DNA of 20,936 nt from JALHRI01 sp044351685. Its GTDB lineage: Bacteria > Pseudomonadota > Alphaproteobacteria > Rickettsiales > UBA3002. The number at the start of each line of letters is the position of its first letter. Within the stretch, counting starts at the first letter, position 1. The stretch spans positions 1 to 20,936 of the forward strand of contig JBILFK010000011.1 in assembly GCA_044351685.1 (NCBI GenBank). Direction: 5' to 3'. This document shows positions 1 through 6,532 of this stretch, piece by piece. A program made the position numbers and the translations under genes. Under the pieces are notes generated by a model that saw nothing but the letters and a program-made list of their open reading frames with translations, made no database searches and was not told the DNA's origin.

Positions 1-376
1 CAAGCCGCAGCACCAGTTCGCGCGGGGCAAATGGCTTGGCCAGATAATCGGATGCGCCAGCTTCGAGCCCGGCAATGCGGTCATCGGTTTCGCCCAGTGC
101 GGTAAGCATGAGCACCGGCATGTGCGCGCCTTGTGCACGCAGAGCTTGTGCAAGTGTTACGCCGGTTTCGCCGGGCATCATCACATCAAGCACCAGTGCA
201 TCGATCGCGAACATGGCCAGAATTTCGCGTGCTTCGGTGGTATTTTCTGCTTCGGAAACAAAAAACCCCTGATCGCTAAGATACTGGCGCAGCAGGCTGC
301 GCAAGCGATCATCATCATCGACCACCAGAATATGGTGTTCGGGCAAAGGTTCAATCGCGGCGTTTGGCTGTGACAT
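1..376 (-). CDS. Response regulator receiver protein, OmpR/PhoB-like (partial, runs off the left edge)
   Basis: The reverse strand from the ATG at 376 is open to the window edge and gives about 125 residues of a CheY-like receiver domain. Visible landmarks are the acidic pocket VVDDDD (residues 18-23), phospho-acceptor D64 in LVLDVMMPGETG, T92 in MLTA, and K114 in YLAKPFAPREL. The KPF-x-x-REL ending is usual in OmpR-family regulators, which carry a C-terminal winged-helix DNA-binding domain; that part lies outside the window, so the output domain is inferred. The gene starts inside the end of the Smr-domain gene with a 26-base overlap in another frame, so the two are probably cotranscribed. 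Neither its sensor kinase nor its regulon is visible. The receiver call is firm; the subfamily is likely. Confidence 0.9.
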   Translation of the reverse strand, partial: MSQPNAAIEPLPEHHILVVDDDDRLRSLLRQYLSDQGFFVSEAENTTEAREILAMFAIDALVLDVMMPGETGVTLAQALRAQGAHMPVLMLTALGETDDRIAGLEAGASDYLAKPFAPRELVLRL

Positions 377-887
377 GGTGTGCTCGTATGCGCTTTAATA
401 GCAGATAGAGCGCGCCTTCGCCACCTCTCTCTTCGCGGCCATAACTGGCGGCCAGCAAATGCGGGCGCAGTGCGGGCAAATTCAACCATTCTTTGATTGC
501 CGCGCGCAGCACGCTGCCTTTGCCGGTAATAATCAGCAGGTGGCGATTGCCGCGCTCGGCGTGTGCCAGCAAAAATTGCTGGGTGGCTTCCAGCGCCTTC
601 ATTTTATGCATGCCGTGCAAATCTAGCACGCCATCGAGCGGGATTTTGCCCTGCACAAAGCGCCGCGCCAGATTGCCATCAAGCTGCTTCGTTTCGCCTA
701 TCAGCAATCGCACGGGTGCTTTGGGCTTTTTCACGGGCGATGGCGCAGCGATAGCGGGCTTGGGTGCCAGTGTTTTTGAGGGCGCATGCGCAGGAATTTC
801 TGGGGGCTGCTTATGCAATGTATCGCGCGCGGTTTCTGCCACCCAGGCTTGCAATTCTTCGGGGGTAGGGGCGCGCGGAGGTTTCAT
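351..887 (-). CDS. Smr (small MutS-related) domain protein
   Basis: A 178-aa protein with a Smr domain in its C-terminal half. The first 60 or so residues are rich in Pro, Ala and Lys and probably flexible. Domain landmarks are LDLHGM (88-93), IITGKGS (119-125) and the glycine-rich RGGEGALYLLLKR (154-166), which match the DLHG and TGxG/GGEGA signatures of stand-alone Smr proteins. Smr domains bind and can nick nucleic acids; the cellular role of this alphaproteobacterial form is not established. The stop of mltA lies 7 bases upstream and the response-regulator start lies inside this gene's 3' end, so it sits mid-operon. No clear Shine-Dalgarno sequence precedes the ATG, which suggests coupling to mltA translation. 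It is too short, and lacks the ATPase, to be MutS2. Confidence 0.9.
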   Translation of the reverse strand: MKPPRAPTPEELQAWVAETARDTLHKQPPEIPAHAPSKTLAPKPAIAAPSPVKKPKAPVRLLIGETKQLDGNLARRFVQGKIPLDGVLDLHGMHKMKALEATQQFLLAHAERGNRHLLIITGKGSVLRAAIKEWLNLPALRPHLLAASYGREERGGEGALYLLLKRIRAHHVTAKRRD

Positions 888-894
888 GGCGAAA

Positions 895-1980
895 TTAATT
901 CGGCAGCAACCAATACACGTTGCCTAGCGCGTTCTGGTGACCGGCTTGGAATTCTTCGAACTCACCACGACCAAAGAAAATATCGCCGCGATGCGCACCA
1001 ATAATCGCACCACCCGTATCCTGAGAAATCATCAGGCGACGTAGCGGTTCGGTACGCTTGCGAATCGGGTGAAAGGTTTCGGTATCCACATAAATTGGCA
1101 CGCCATACGCTGCTCTGTCATCATCGATCGCGAGCGATCTGCCCGGCGTAAGCGGCACGCCGATTGCACCGCGCGCATATTCACTGCCGCTGGAAAGCTT
1201 GAAGAAAATATAGGAGGGGTTTTCGCTCATGATCGATTCGGCGCGATCGGGGTTGGCATACAGCCAATCACGAATGGTTTGCAACGACACCGTTTCAAGC
1301 AGGCCACGATCACGCATCACCCGGCCAATCGGCACATAGCCATAGCCGTTCTGTTCGGCGTATTGCAGCCCAACGATATTTCCGCCTTCAAGCCGCACCT
1401 TGCCGGAACCTTGAATATGCAAAAAGAATAGCATCACCGGATCATCGACGTATAACAACACCGGCGCATTGATATTGCCCGCAACAATTTGCGCGCGCGT
1501 GCGGTAAGGCTTACGAAAATCGCGTGGCATGCCATAGACTGGCACCGAATATTTCGCAGTGCGCGTGTACGAGCCGCGCAGTAGCGGTTCGTAATACCCC
1601 GTAAAGCGGCCCTTCGCCGCATTACCGGTGGTCACGTGGTACGGGGTAAAATGCGTTTCAAAAAATTGCCGTGCTTCGCCATCACTGGGGCGTTGTAGCT
1701 GTTGTGCAGCAATGCATGCAGCGCGCCACGCCGAAACATCCCCCACCGGCACGCCCGTGCGCGTAGTGTAGGGCGCTGCGCGCCGAAGCATCAGCGGACA
1801 GGTTTGTGCAAACACTTCAAAGCTGCGCGATTGCTTATCGCTTTGCCAGCCGGGAAGCTCGCTATAGCTTGCTTGCGAAAGCCGTGCGGCTTCACCATCG
1901 CTTGGCAAGGGCTGATTATCGCACGCAGAAAGCAAAAAAACAGCGCCGCAGGCCGCAAAAATTCTGGCAAGACGCATCAT
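895..1980 (-). CDS. mltA: Membrane-bound lytic murein transglycosylase A (MltA), lipoprotein
   Basis: A 361-aa lytic transglycosylase, a family that cleaves the MurNAc-GlcNAc bond of peptidoglycan and leaves 1,6-anhydro-MurNAc ends. The N-terminus is a lipoprotein signal: a short basic start, a hydrophobic run, and lipobox L17-S18-A19-C20, so the mature protein should be lipid-anchored in the periplasm. MltA-specific blocks include FTGYYEPLL, MLFFLHIQGSGKVRL, and the C-terminal 3D domain SQDTGGAIIGAHRGDIFFGRG with the conserved aspartates that form the active site. I chose the ATG at 1980 because it makes an ATGA overlap with the stop of the upstream Tim44-like gene; an in-frame ATG at 1998 would add six residues inside that gene. 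The next gene, for the Smr protein, starts 7 bases after its stop. Length is usual for the family. Confidence 0.95.
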   Translation of the reverse strand: MMRLARIFAACGAVFLLSACDNQPLPSDGEAARLSQASYSELPGWQSDKQSRSFEVFAQTCPLMLRRAAPYTTRTGVPVGDVSAWRAACIAAQQLQRPSDGEARQFFETHFTPYHVTTGNAAKGRFTGYYEPLLRGSYTRTAKYSVPVYGMPRDFRKPYRTRAQIVAGNINAPVLLYVDDPVMLFFLHIQGSGKVRLEGGNIVGLQYAEQNGYGYVPIGRVMRDRGLLETVSLQTIRDWLYANPDRAESIMSENPSYIFFKLSSGSEYARGAIGVPLTPGRSLAIDDDRAAYGVPIYVDTETFHPIRKRTEPLRRLMISQDTGGAIIGAHRGDIFFGRGEFEEFQAGHQNALGNVYWLLPN

Positions 1981-2636
1981 GTTTGCACCACAAACCATTC
2001 GGGGCCAGAGGCGGCTAAATCGCGCTGGAATTTCCAGAGATCTTCGACAATTTCTACCTGTGATGCACTGCCTTCAACCACTTCGCCGGCCGTGTTTTTT
2101 ACCACTTGAATCTGTTCGGTGGTGAACGCCACACTCACGGTGGCGGTAGAGCCAGCCATCACCACTTCGGAAATTTCGGCCGCCGTAATGGCTACCAGTG
2201 TGGTGTGTGGGTGTAAATTTTCTTTGGTGCGCTGCGCCAACACCTCATCGAAGTTTTTGAAGGTGGCGGGCGCCAGAAGTTCACGCAGCGTGGCGCGATC
2301 AGCGTCATTGAAGGCAGTGATGACCATTTCAAATGCGGCTTTTGCACCATCGAGAAATACTTCGGGTGAAAAATCTTTGTCGTAGTTGCGCATGCGTGCG
2401 AACTGGCTTGCGAGCGGCTCGGGGTATTCTTTTGCAGGAGCCGTTGGTGCTGCGGGGCGGGCCGGTTGTTCGCGTTGTGGCAACTGAATAATACGTGCCA
2501 CTTCGGCTTCGCGCGCTTCGGCTTCGCGTTTGATATCTTCGGGGTTGCGCCCATGCTGTTCGCCGAGCATGGCGCGGTAGCGCAGAATAATAAAGGCAGC
2601 AATGGCGCCAATAACAATAATATCACCCCAAAGCAT
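1977..2636 (-). CDS. Tim44-like domain membrane protein (TimA-type)
   Basis: A 219-aa protein. Residues 3-20 (WGDIIVIGAIAAFIILRY) form one N-terminal membrane segment. A charged region with Ala/Pro-rich linker follows (about 25-75), then a Tim44-like domain from about 80 to the end, including KDFSPEVFLDGAKAAFEMVI and the closing EDLWKFQRDL. Bacterial Tim44-like proteins are relatives of mitochondrial Tim44; the Caulobacter member was named TimA and lies in the inner membrane. Their bacterial role is not settled. In alphaproteobacteria this gene commonly precedes mltA, as here, where the two overlap by ATGA. A purine-rich GAGG lies 5 bases before the ATG. The gene is transcribed divergently from secB, which fits a protein-export or envelope theme without proving one. 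Confidence 0.88.
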   Translation of the reverse strand: MLWGDIIVIGAIAAFIILRYRAMLGEQHGRNPEDIKREAEAREAEVARIIQLPQREQPARPAAPTAPAKEYPEPLASQFARMRNYDKDFSPEVFLDGAKAAFEMVITAFNDADRATLRELLAPATFKNFDEVLAQRTKENLHPHTTLVAITAAEISEVVMAGSTATVSVAFTTEQIQVVKNTAGEVVEGSASQVEIVEDLWKFQRDLAASGPEWFVVQT

Positions 2637-2666
2637 CGCGCCTCACTCCCTTTTTAACGAAAACAC

Positions 2667-2714
2667 TTGTTCGCACTCTGCGCAGTGATATAGACGATTT
2701 GCGAATAAAAACAA
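2667..2714. promoter_or_regulatory. Overlapping divergent promoters for secB and the timA-mltA cluster (candidate)
   Basis: Rightward reading gives TTGTTC (2667-2672), 16 bases, then TATAGA (2689-2694), placing a start near 2701 and a short secB leader. Leftward reading gives TTGTTT (complement of 2709-2714), 16 bases, then TATATC (complement of 2687-2692), placing a start near 2680. The two -10 boxes share the same TATA at 2689-2692. Both are matched by eye to the sigma-70 consensus, with two or three mismatches per promoter. Confidence 0.35.
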
Positions 2715-2722
2715 GGATTCCT

Positions 2723-3184
2723 ATGGCCGAGACCCCAACTTCTGACGCTGACGCCCGCGCCTCGCTCGCGCTTCGTGCACAATACACCAAAGACCTTTCG
2801 TTCGAAAACCCACGCGCGCCAGGTAGCATTTTTAATCTCACGGAAGCCCCCCAGCTTGAAGTGAACGTGAATTTGGGTGCGCAGCGCCTGGAGGCAGAAA
2901 TTTTTGAGCTTTCCATTCACATCAGTGCCCGTGCGATTGCCGACAAAACCACCGTGTTCCTGATTGATCTGGTGTATGCTGGCATTCTGGAAGTGAAGGG
3001 CGTGGCCGAAGAAGCACTGGAGCAAATTGTATTTGTGCAGGGTGCATTTTTACTGTTCCCGTATGCGCGCAGGGTGGTTTCGGATCTATCGCGCGATGGC
3101 GGGTTCCCACCATTGCAGCTCGAGCCGATTGATTTTTACGCCATGTATGCAGAGCAGCGCGGCAAAAAAACCGCAACTGCGTAA
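2723..3184 (+). CDS. secB: Protein-export chaperone SecB
   Basis: A 153-aa SecB, the tetrameric cytosolic chaperone that holds preproteins unfolded and passes them to SecA. The N-terminal signature QYTKDLSFENPRAP is present (about 20-33), followed by the family blocks LEVNVNLGAQRL, KTTVFLIDLVYAGIL and GAFLLFPYARRVVSDLSRDGGFPPLQLEPIDF. I chose the ATG at 2723 because AAGGA lies 6 bases upstream; the longer frame would begin with an unsupported TTG at 2699. The gene stands alone on the plus strand, divergent from the Tim44-like gene and convergent with dnaQ, with only 10 bases between the two stop codons. Location near dnaQ and the origin is typical of alphaproteobacteria. Confidence 0.97.
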   Translation: MAETPTSDADARASLALRAQYTKDLSFENPRAPGSIFNLTEAPQLEVNVNLGAQRLEAEIFELSIHISARAIADKTTVFLIDLVYAGILEVKGVAEEALEQIVFVQGAFLLFPYARRVVSDLSRDGGFPPLQLEPIDFYAMYAEQRGKKTATA

Positions 3185-3194
3185 GCCTTGCAGA

Positions 3195-3881
3195 TCAGGC
3201 CGCATTCCAAAGGGCGTTTTTAATTTTTTCGATGGCTGCCTGATGCGCAGCAAGCTCTTCGCTGCTGGGCTGAAAACGACGTTCGGGCATATCGGTATGG
3301 CCGCTAAAGGCAATATCGGTAATACGCGCGGCCTCTTCCTGCAATTGCGCCAAGCTGAGCGTAGATTGCCTGCCACCAAGCAATTCCAGATATACATCGC
3401 ATAATAACTCGGCATCGAGCAGGGCGCCGTGCTTGGTGCGCGCGGTTAAATCAATTGAAAACCTACGGCATAGCACATCGAGATTTGCAGGCTGGCCGGG
3501 AAATTTTTTGCGCGCCATAATCACGGTGTCGATCGCGCGCTCCGGCGCAATGGCGGGTAGCGCCGCCCATTCCAGCTCGGCATTCAAGAATTTTAAATCA
3601 AACGCGGCATTGTGAATGACCAGCGGCGCATCGCCAATAAACTCTAAAAACGCGCCCGCCAGCTGCTTAAAAAGCGGTTTATCGCTTAAGAATTCGGCGC
3701 TCAGACCGTGCACATTTTCGGCTTCGCGCGGCATATCGCGCTCGGGGTTCAAATAACAGTGAAAAACGTTGCCGGTACGCACATGGTTATGCATTTCGAC
3801 ACAGCCAATTTCTACCACGCGGTGGCCGCTGAAAGGGTCAAGCCCCGTGGTTTCGGTATCAAGCGCAATTTCACGTGTCAT
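3195..3881 (-). CDS. dnaQ: DNA polymerase III epsilon subunit, 3'-5' proofreading exonuclease
   Basis: A 228-aa DEDDh exonuclease. Exo I is LDTETTGLDP with D8 and E10, Exo II is HNAAFDLKFLN with D95, and Exo III is KHGALLDAELL with H151 and D156. These coordinate the two metal ions that remove misincorporated 3' nucleotides in the Pol III core. After the nuclease domain, QSTLSL at 172-177 matches the position and pattern of the beta-clamp-binding motif of E. coli epsilon. The final 50 residues correspond to the tail that binds the alpha subunit. Length is close to the family norm. It is the last gene of the leftward set, starting 20 bases after the coaE stop, and its stop nearly abuts that of convergent secB. 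Confidence 0.96.
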   Translation of the reverse strand: MTREIALDTETTGLDPFSGHRVVEIGCVEMHNHVRTGNVFHCYLNPERDMPREAENVHGLSAEFLSDKPLFKQLAGAFLEFIGDAPLVIHNAAFDLKFLNAELEWAALPAIAPERAIDTVIMARKKFPGQPANLDVLCRRFSIDLTARTKHGALLDAELLCDVYLELLGGRQSTLSLAQLQEEAARITDIAFSGHTDMPERRFQPSSEELAAHQAAIEKIKNALWNAA

Positions 3882-3901
3882 GCGTCAAACGTAGCGAATC
3901 C

Positions 3902-4492
3902 TTAGCGAAGCGCCAGTTTTTTGAGCAATTTCTGCACATGCTTTCGCGTGGCAGCCTTACCCATGGCGGTATGAATAACCACATCTGCGTGCGCGGCGCG
4001 TTCGGCGTCGCTCCATTGCCGCGCTACCAGCGTATCGAATTTTGCGCGTGTCATGCCGGGGCGTTTTTTGGCGCGCTGCCATTGCAATTTGGGTGTTGCC
4101 TGCGCGGTAATAATAATATCGCATACATCATCGAGGCCGCTTTCAAATAACAGCGGCACATCGAGCAGCACGGCGCGCTGGCGCTGGCGCTGCGCCTGCG
4201 CAATCGCGTGCATTTCTGCCAGTCGTACACGGGGGTGAATGATTTTTTCCAGCTTTGGTATCAGCGCGCTATCGCGCGTCACATGCTGCGCCAATACCGC
4301 GCGATCAATGCGGTGATGCACCAGCGCTTCGGGCACCAGCGCAGCGATTTCTGCTTTGGTGGCGGCGTCGTGTTTCATCAGGCGATGCACCAATTTATCG
4401 GCATCGACATGCACAATGCCCCGCCCCCCCATCATCTCGGCGATGGTCGATTTTCCGCTGGCGATGCCGCCTGTCAGGCCAATGACGATCAT
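3902..4492 (-). CDS. coaE: Dephospho-CoA kinase
   Basis: A 196-aa P-loop kinase for the last step of coenzyme A synthesis, ATP-dependent 3'-phosphorylation of dephospho-CoA. The N-terminus MIVIGLTGGIASGKST holds the Walker A loop (about 8-16). The CoaE blocks VHVDADKLVHRLM, IIHPRVRLAE and VLLDVPLLFESGLDDVCD follow. The start at 4492 puts the initiator methionine directly before the first beta strand, as in the family, and makes an ATGA overlap with the aroE stop. A longer in-frame reading to 4552 would add 20 unconserved residues inside aroE and is unlikely. It is cotranscribed with aroE upstream and dnaQ downstream. Confidence 0.96.
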   Translation of the reverse strand: MIVIGLTGGIASGKSTIAEMMGGRGIVHVDADKLVHRLMKHDAATKAEIAALVPEALVHHRIDRAVLAQHVTRDSALIPKLEKIIHPRVRLAEMHAIAQAQRQRQRAVLLDVPLLFESGLDDVCDIIITAQATPKLQWQRAKKRPGMTRAKFDTLVARQWSDAERAAHADVVIHTAMGKAATRKHVQKLLKKLALR

Positions 4493-5343
4493 AGTTTTTG
4501 CAATAAAAATGTGGCGAGCTCCGGCGTGACTTCTGGCGTGACGCCGTGCCACAACGAAAAAGATTTTTGCGCCTGATACATCAGCATGCCTAAGCCCGCG
4601 ACCGTAGGGTTGCCACGTGCCTTTGCCGCTTTGAGCAGCCCCGTTTCTAGCGGATTATACACAATGTCATGCACCAGTGCCGTTACTGGCAGCGCGGATA
4701 AATCGATATCAAGCGGCGCGTGCCCATACATGCCAAGGCTGGTGGCATTCACCAGCAACGTTGCGTGCGGCAACACATTCGCGATATCTGGCCATGTGGC
4801 ACAGGTAATATCGCCGCCGAATTCTTTTGCCAATAATTCTGCCGAAGCGAGCGTGCGGTTGATGAGCGTAACACGCGAAGCGCCGGCGTGCTGTAGCGCC
4901 ACGATCATCGCGCGCACTGCGCCGCCCGCACCTAGCACCACCACATGCGGCAAGTAGCGTGCTAAATCGGGAACGTTTTGTTTAAGATTTTCGATAAAGC
5001 CATAAGCATCGGTGTTGCTGCCGCGAATGCTGCCGTCGGCCGCAAAGGTAATGCAATTCACGGCGCCAATTTTTTGCGCATCTTCGTCGCAGCTATGCAC
5101 GATCTGGCGCGCCTGTTCTTTGTGCGGCACGGTAACATTGATGCCCTTTAACCCCAGCGCCTGTGCGCCCAATATCGCCTCGCGCACATGCGTGGGGGCA
5201 ACCTCGAACGCCAAATAGCGCGCGTTAATTTTGTGCAGCGCCAACCAATAATGCTGCAGGCGCGGCGACAAGGAATGTGCCACCGGATAGCCGATAAGGC
5301 CAGTGAGTTTGGTGGCTCCACTGATGGCGGGAAGCTGCATCAT
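4489..5343 (-). CDS. aroE: Shikimate dehydrogenase (NADP+)
   Basis: A 284-aa enzyme reducing 3-dehydroshikimate to shikimate in aromatic amino acid synthesis. The substrate domain shows GYPVAHSLSP (18-27) with the two binding serines, and NVTVPHKE with catalytic K75. The partner aspartate is D112 in GSNTDAYGF. The NADP domain shows GAGGAVRA (138-145) and NRT after the second strand, and the C-terminal part shows VNATSLGM and GLGMLMYQA. The ATG at 5343 overlaps the stop of the PPDK/PEP-synthase regulator as ATGA, and the aroE stop overlaps the coaE start the same way. In the Caulobacter arrangement, as I recall it, a maf gene lies between the regulator and aroE; there is no room for one here. 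Confidence 0.96.
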   Translation of the reverse strand: MMQLPAISGATKLTGLIGYPVAHSLSPRLQHYWLALHKINARYLAFEVAPTHVREAILGAQALGLKGINVTVPHKEQARQIVHSCDEDAQKIGAVNCITFAADGSIRGSNTDAYGFIENLKQNVPDLARYLPHVVVLGAGGAVRAMIVALQHAGASRVTLINRTLASAELLAKEFGGDITCATWPDIANVLPHATLLVNATSLGMYGHAPLDIDLSALPVTALVHDIVYNPLETGLLKAAKARGNPTVAGLGMLMYQAQKSFSLWHGVTPEVTPELATFLLQKL

Positions 5344-6182
5344 GCCTCGGCTGCTGCGGGATGACGTTTTTCGATCTGCCGCTGGCGGTATTGAATAATA
5401 AGCGCTGAAGTTTCTTCAACTGAGCGCCTTGTGACATCGATGACCGGCCAGCCATTTTGGCGGAAGAATTTTTTGGCGTTTTCAATTTCTTCGCGCACAC
5501 GCTCTTCATCGACATAGTCGGTGCGAATTTCTTGCTGCAGCGATTGCAGGCGCGTTTTGCGAATATCGAGCAAGCGTTCACCAGAAATGGTAAGCCCTAC
5601 CACCAGCGGCTGCTTTAGTGTGGTCATGTTATCGGGTAGTGGGCAGGTAGGCACAAACGGCACGTTTGCGGCCTTATAGCCGCGATACGCAAGATACACG
5701 CAGGTGGGCGATTTACTGGTGCGCGAAACACCGACAAGCACAATATCGGCCTGCTCCAGCTCCCAGGTGGCCTGCCCATCATCATGTTCGAGTGCGTAGT
5801 TAATGGCTTCGATGCGGCTAAAATAATCATCGGTCATGCTGTGCTGCACGCCGGGCGAGCCGCGCGCTTCTTCCTGCAGATAATTTGCCAAATCACGAAT
5901 CACGTGGCCGAGAATCGGAATGCACGGCACCCCAAGCTTGCCACAGGCCTGCCGCAACATTTCGCGCAAGGTGGCATCGACCAACGTAAACATCACGACG
6001 CCGGGGTTGTTTTCGAGCGCAACAATGACCTTTTCAAGCTGGCCTTTGGTGCGAATGAGTGGCCACACATGCTCTTCGGCCTGCACATGATCAAACTGTG
6101 CCATCGAGGCACGCGCCACCGAACTAACGGTTTCGCCCGTAGAATCGGAAACCAGATGCAGGTGAAAATGTTTGCTGGGCAT
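5340..6182 (-). CDS. Pyruvate, phosphate dikinase / PEP synthase regulatory protein (Kinase-PPPase, DUF299)
   Basis: A 280-aa member of the bifunctional kinase/pyrophosphorylase family, which inactivates PPDK or PEP synthase by ADP-dependent Thr phosphorylation and reactivates it by phosphorolysis. The N-terminus FHLHLVSDSTGETV is the family signature. The nucleotide loop GVSRTSKSPT lies at 151-160, followed by YLAYRGYKAANVPFVP and the C-terminal WPVIDVTRRSVEETSA. I chose the ATG at 6182 because homologues begin just before HLHLVSDSTGET. In-frame starts at 6242 (ATG, preceded by GGAAAAC) and 6272 (GTG) would add 20 or 30 residues, and 6242 cannot be excluded. Sequence alone does not show whether the target is PPDK or PpsA. 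It is the first gene leftward from the probable origin, the position of RP001 in Rickettsia. Confidence 0.93.
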   Translation of the reverse strand: MPSKHFHLHLVSDSTGETVSSVARASMAQFDHVQAEEHVWPLIRTKGQLEKVIVALENNPGVVMFTLVDATLREMLRQACGKLGVPCIPILGHVIRDLANYLQEEARGSPGVQHSMTDDYFSRIEAINYALEHDDGQATWELEQADIVLVGVSRTSKSPTCVYLAYRGYKAANVPFVPTCPLPDNMTTLKQPLVVGLTISGERLLDIRKTRLQSLQQEIRTDYVDEERVREEIENAKKFFRQNGWPVIDVTRRSVEETSALIIQYRQRQIEKRHPAAAEA

Positions 6183-6344
6183 AGGCCTGTATATGCTGTG
6201 GGTGAAATGTGAATATGCCACGGGTTTTTGATTTTTGCCCATGTTTTCCGCATTTGTAGGCACGGCTTCCACGGTTTTTTCCGCAGCGTGATAACTCTGC
6301 GCCGTATGCCCAGAAGAATGGGTATTATTGTTTTCCCTGTGTTT

Positions 6345-6362
6345 CGTGAAAAATTTTTCACA
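6345..6362. repeat. Palindrome built from two inverted DnaA-box-like sequences
   Basis: CGTGAAAAATTTTTCACA is an 18-base palindrome with only the outermost base unpaired. The right half reads TTTTTCACA, a DnaA-box consensus match, and the left half is its inverse, TTTTTCACG. Back-to-back boxes in an AT-rich tract suit an initiator-binding or unwinding site. Confidence 0.6.
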
Positions 6363-6367
6363 AAAAA

Positions 6368-6383
6368 TTACAGGCGCTTGTAA
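6368..6383. repeat. Second palindrome in the probable oriC
   Basis: TTACAGGCGCTTGTAA is a 16-base near-perfect palindrome with a GCGC centre and one mismatched pair, starting five bases after the end of the first palindrome. A dimeric protein site is more likely than a terminator, as neither strand has a convincing GC-rich stem followed by a U-run. Confidence 0.5.
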
Positions 6384-6532
6384 AAAGTTTGGTTACTTTA
6401 TCCCCACCCTCATCTACAGAGCATGGCTGTGTGCAGCATTGTGGAAATTTTACCTGAACTCGTGAATCCCCATAACGCGCCTATCCTACTACAACCACTA
6501 TTCTTTTAATATTATTAAGTAATAGAAGTAAG

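Larger units (their letters stand above)
6183..6532. other. Probable chromosomal replication origin (oriC) in the ppsR-like/hemE intergenic region
   Basis: This 350-base gap between divergent genes holds no convincing gene. It occupies the RP001/hemE position that contains the origin in Caulobacter and Rickettsia. By eye it has AT-rich stretches (about 6345-6400 and 6498-6530). DnaA-box-like sites are TTTTTCACA at 6354-6362, which fits TTWTNCACA; TTATCCCCA at 6398-6406 (one mismatch to TTATCCACA); TGTGGAAAT at 6440-6448 (reverse strand, one mismatch); and TTTTCCGCA at 6244-6252 and 6277-6285 (one mismatch each). One GANTC site, GAATC, lies at 6464-6468. No canonical CtrA site (TTAA-N7-TTAA) was found. 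Part of 6183-6272 may be coding if the regulator starts further upstream. Confidence 0.6.

Noticed and set aside
2699..2722. Eight-codon N-terminal extension of secB from a TTG
   Set aside because: AAGGA sits correctly before the ATG at 2723, and the extra residues do not belong to SecB.
6506..6518. TTAA-TATTA-TTAA resembling a CtrA-binding site before hemE
   Set aside because: The spacer is 5 bases, whereas the CtrA site needs 7 (TTAA-N7-TTAA).
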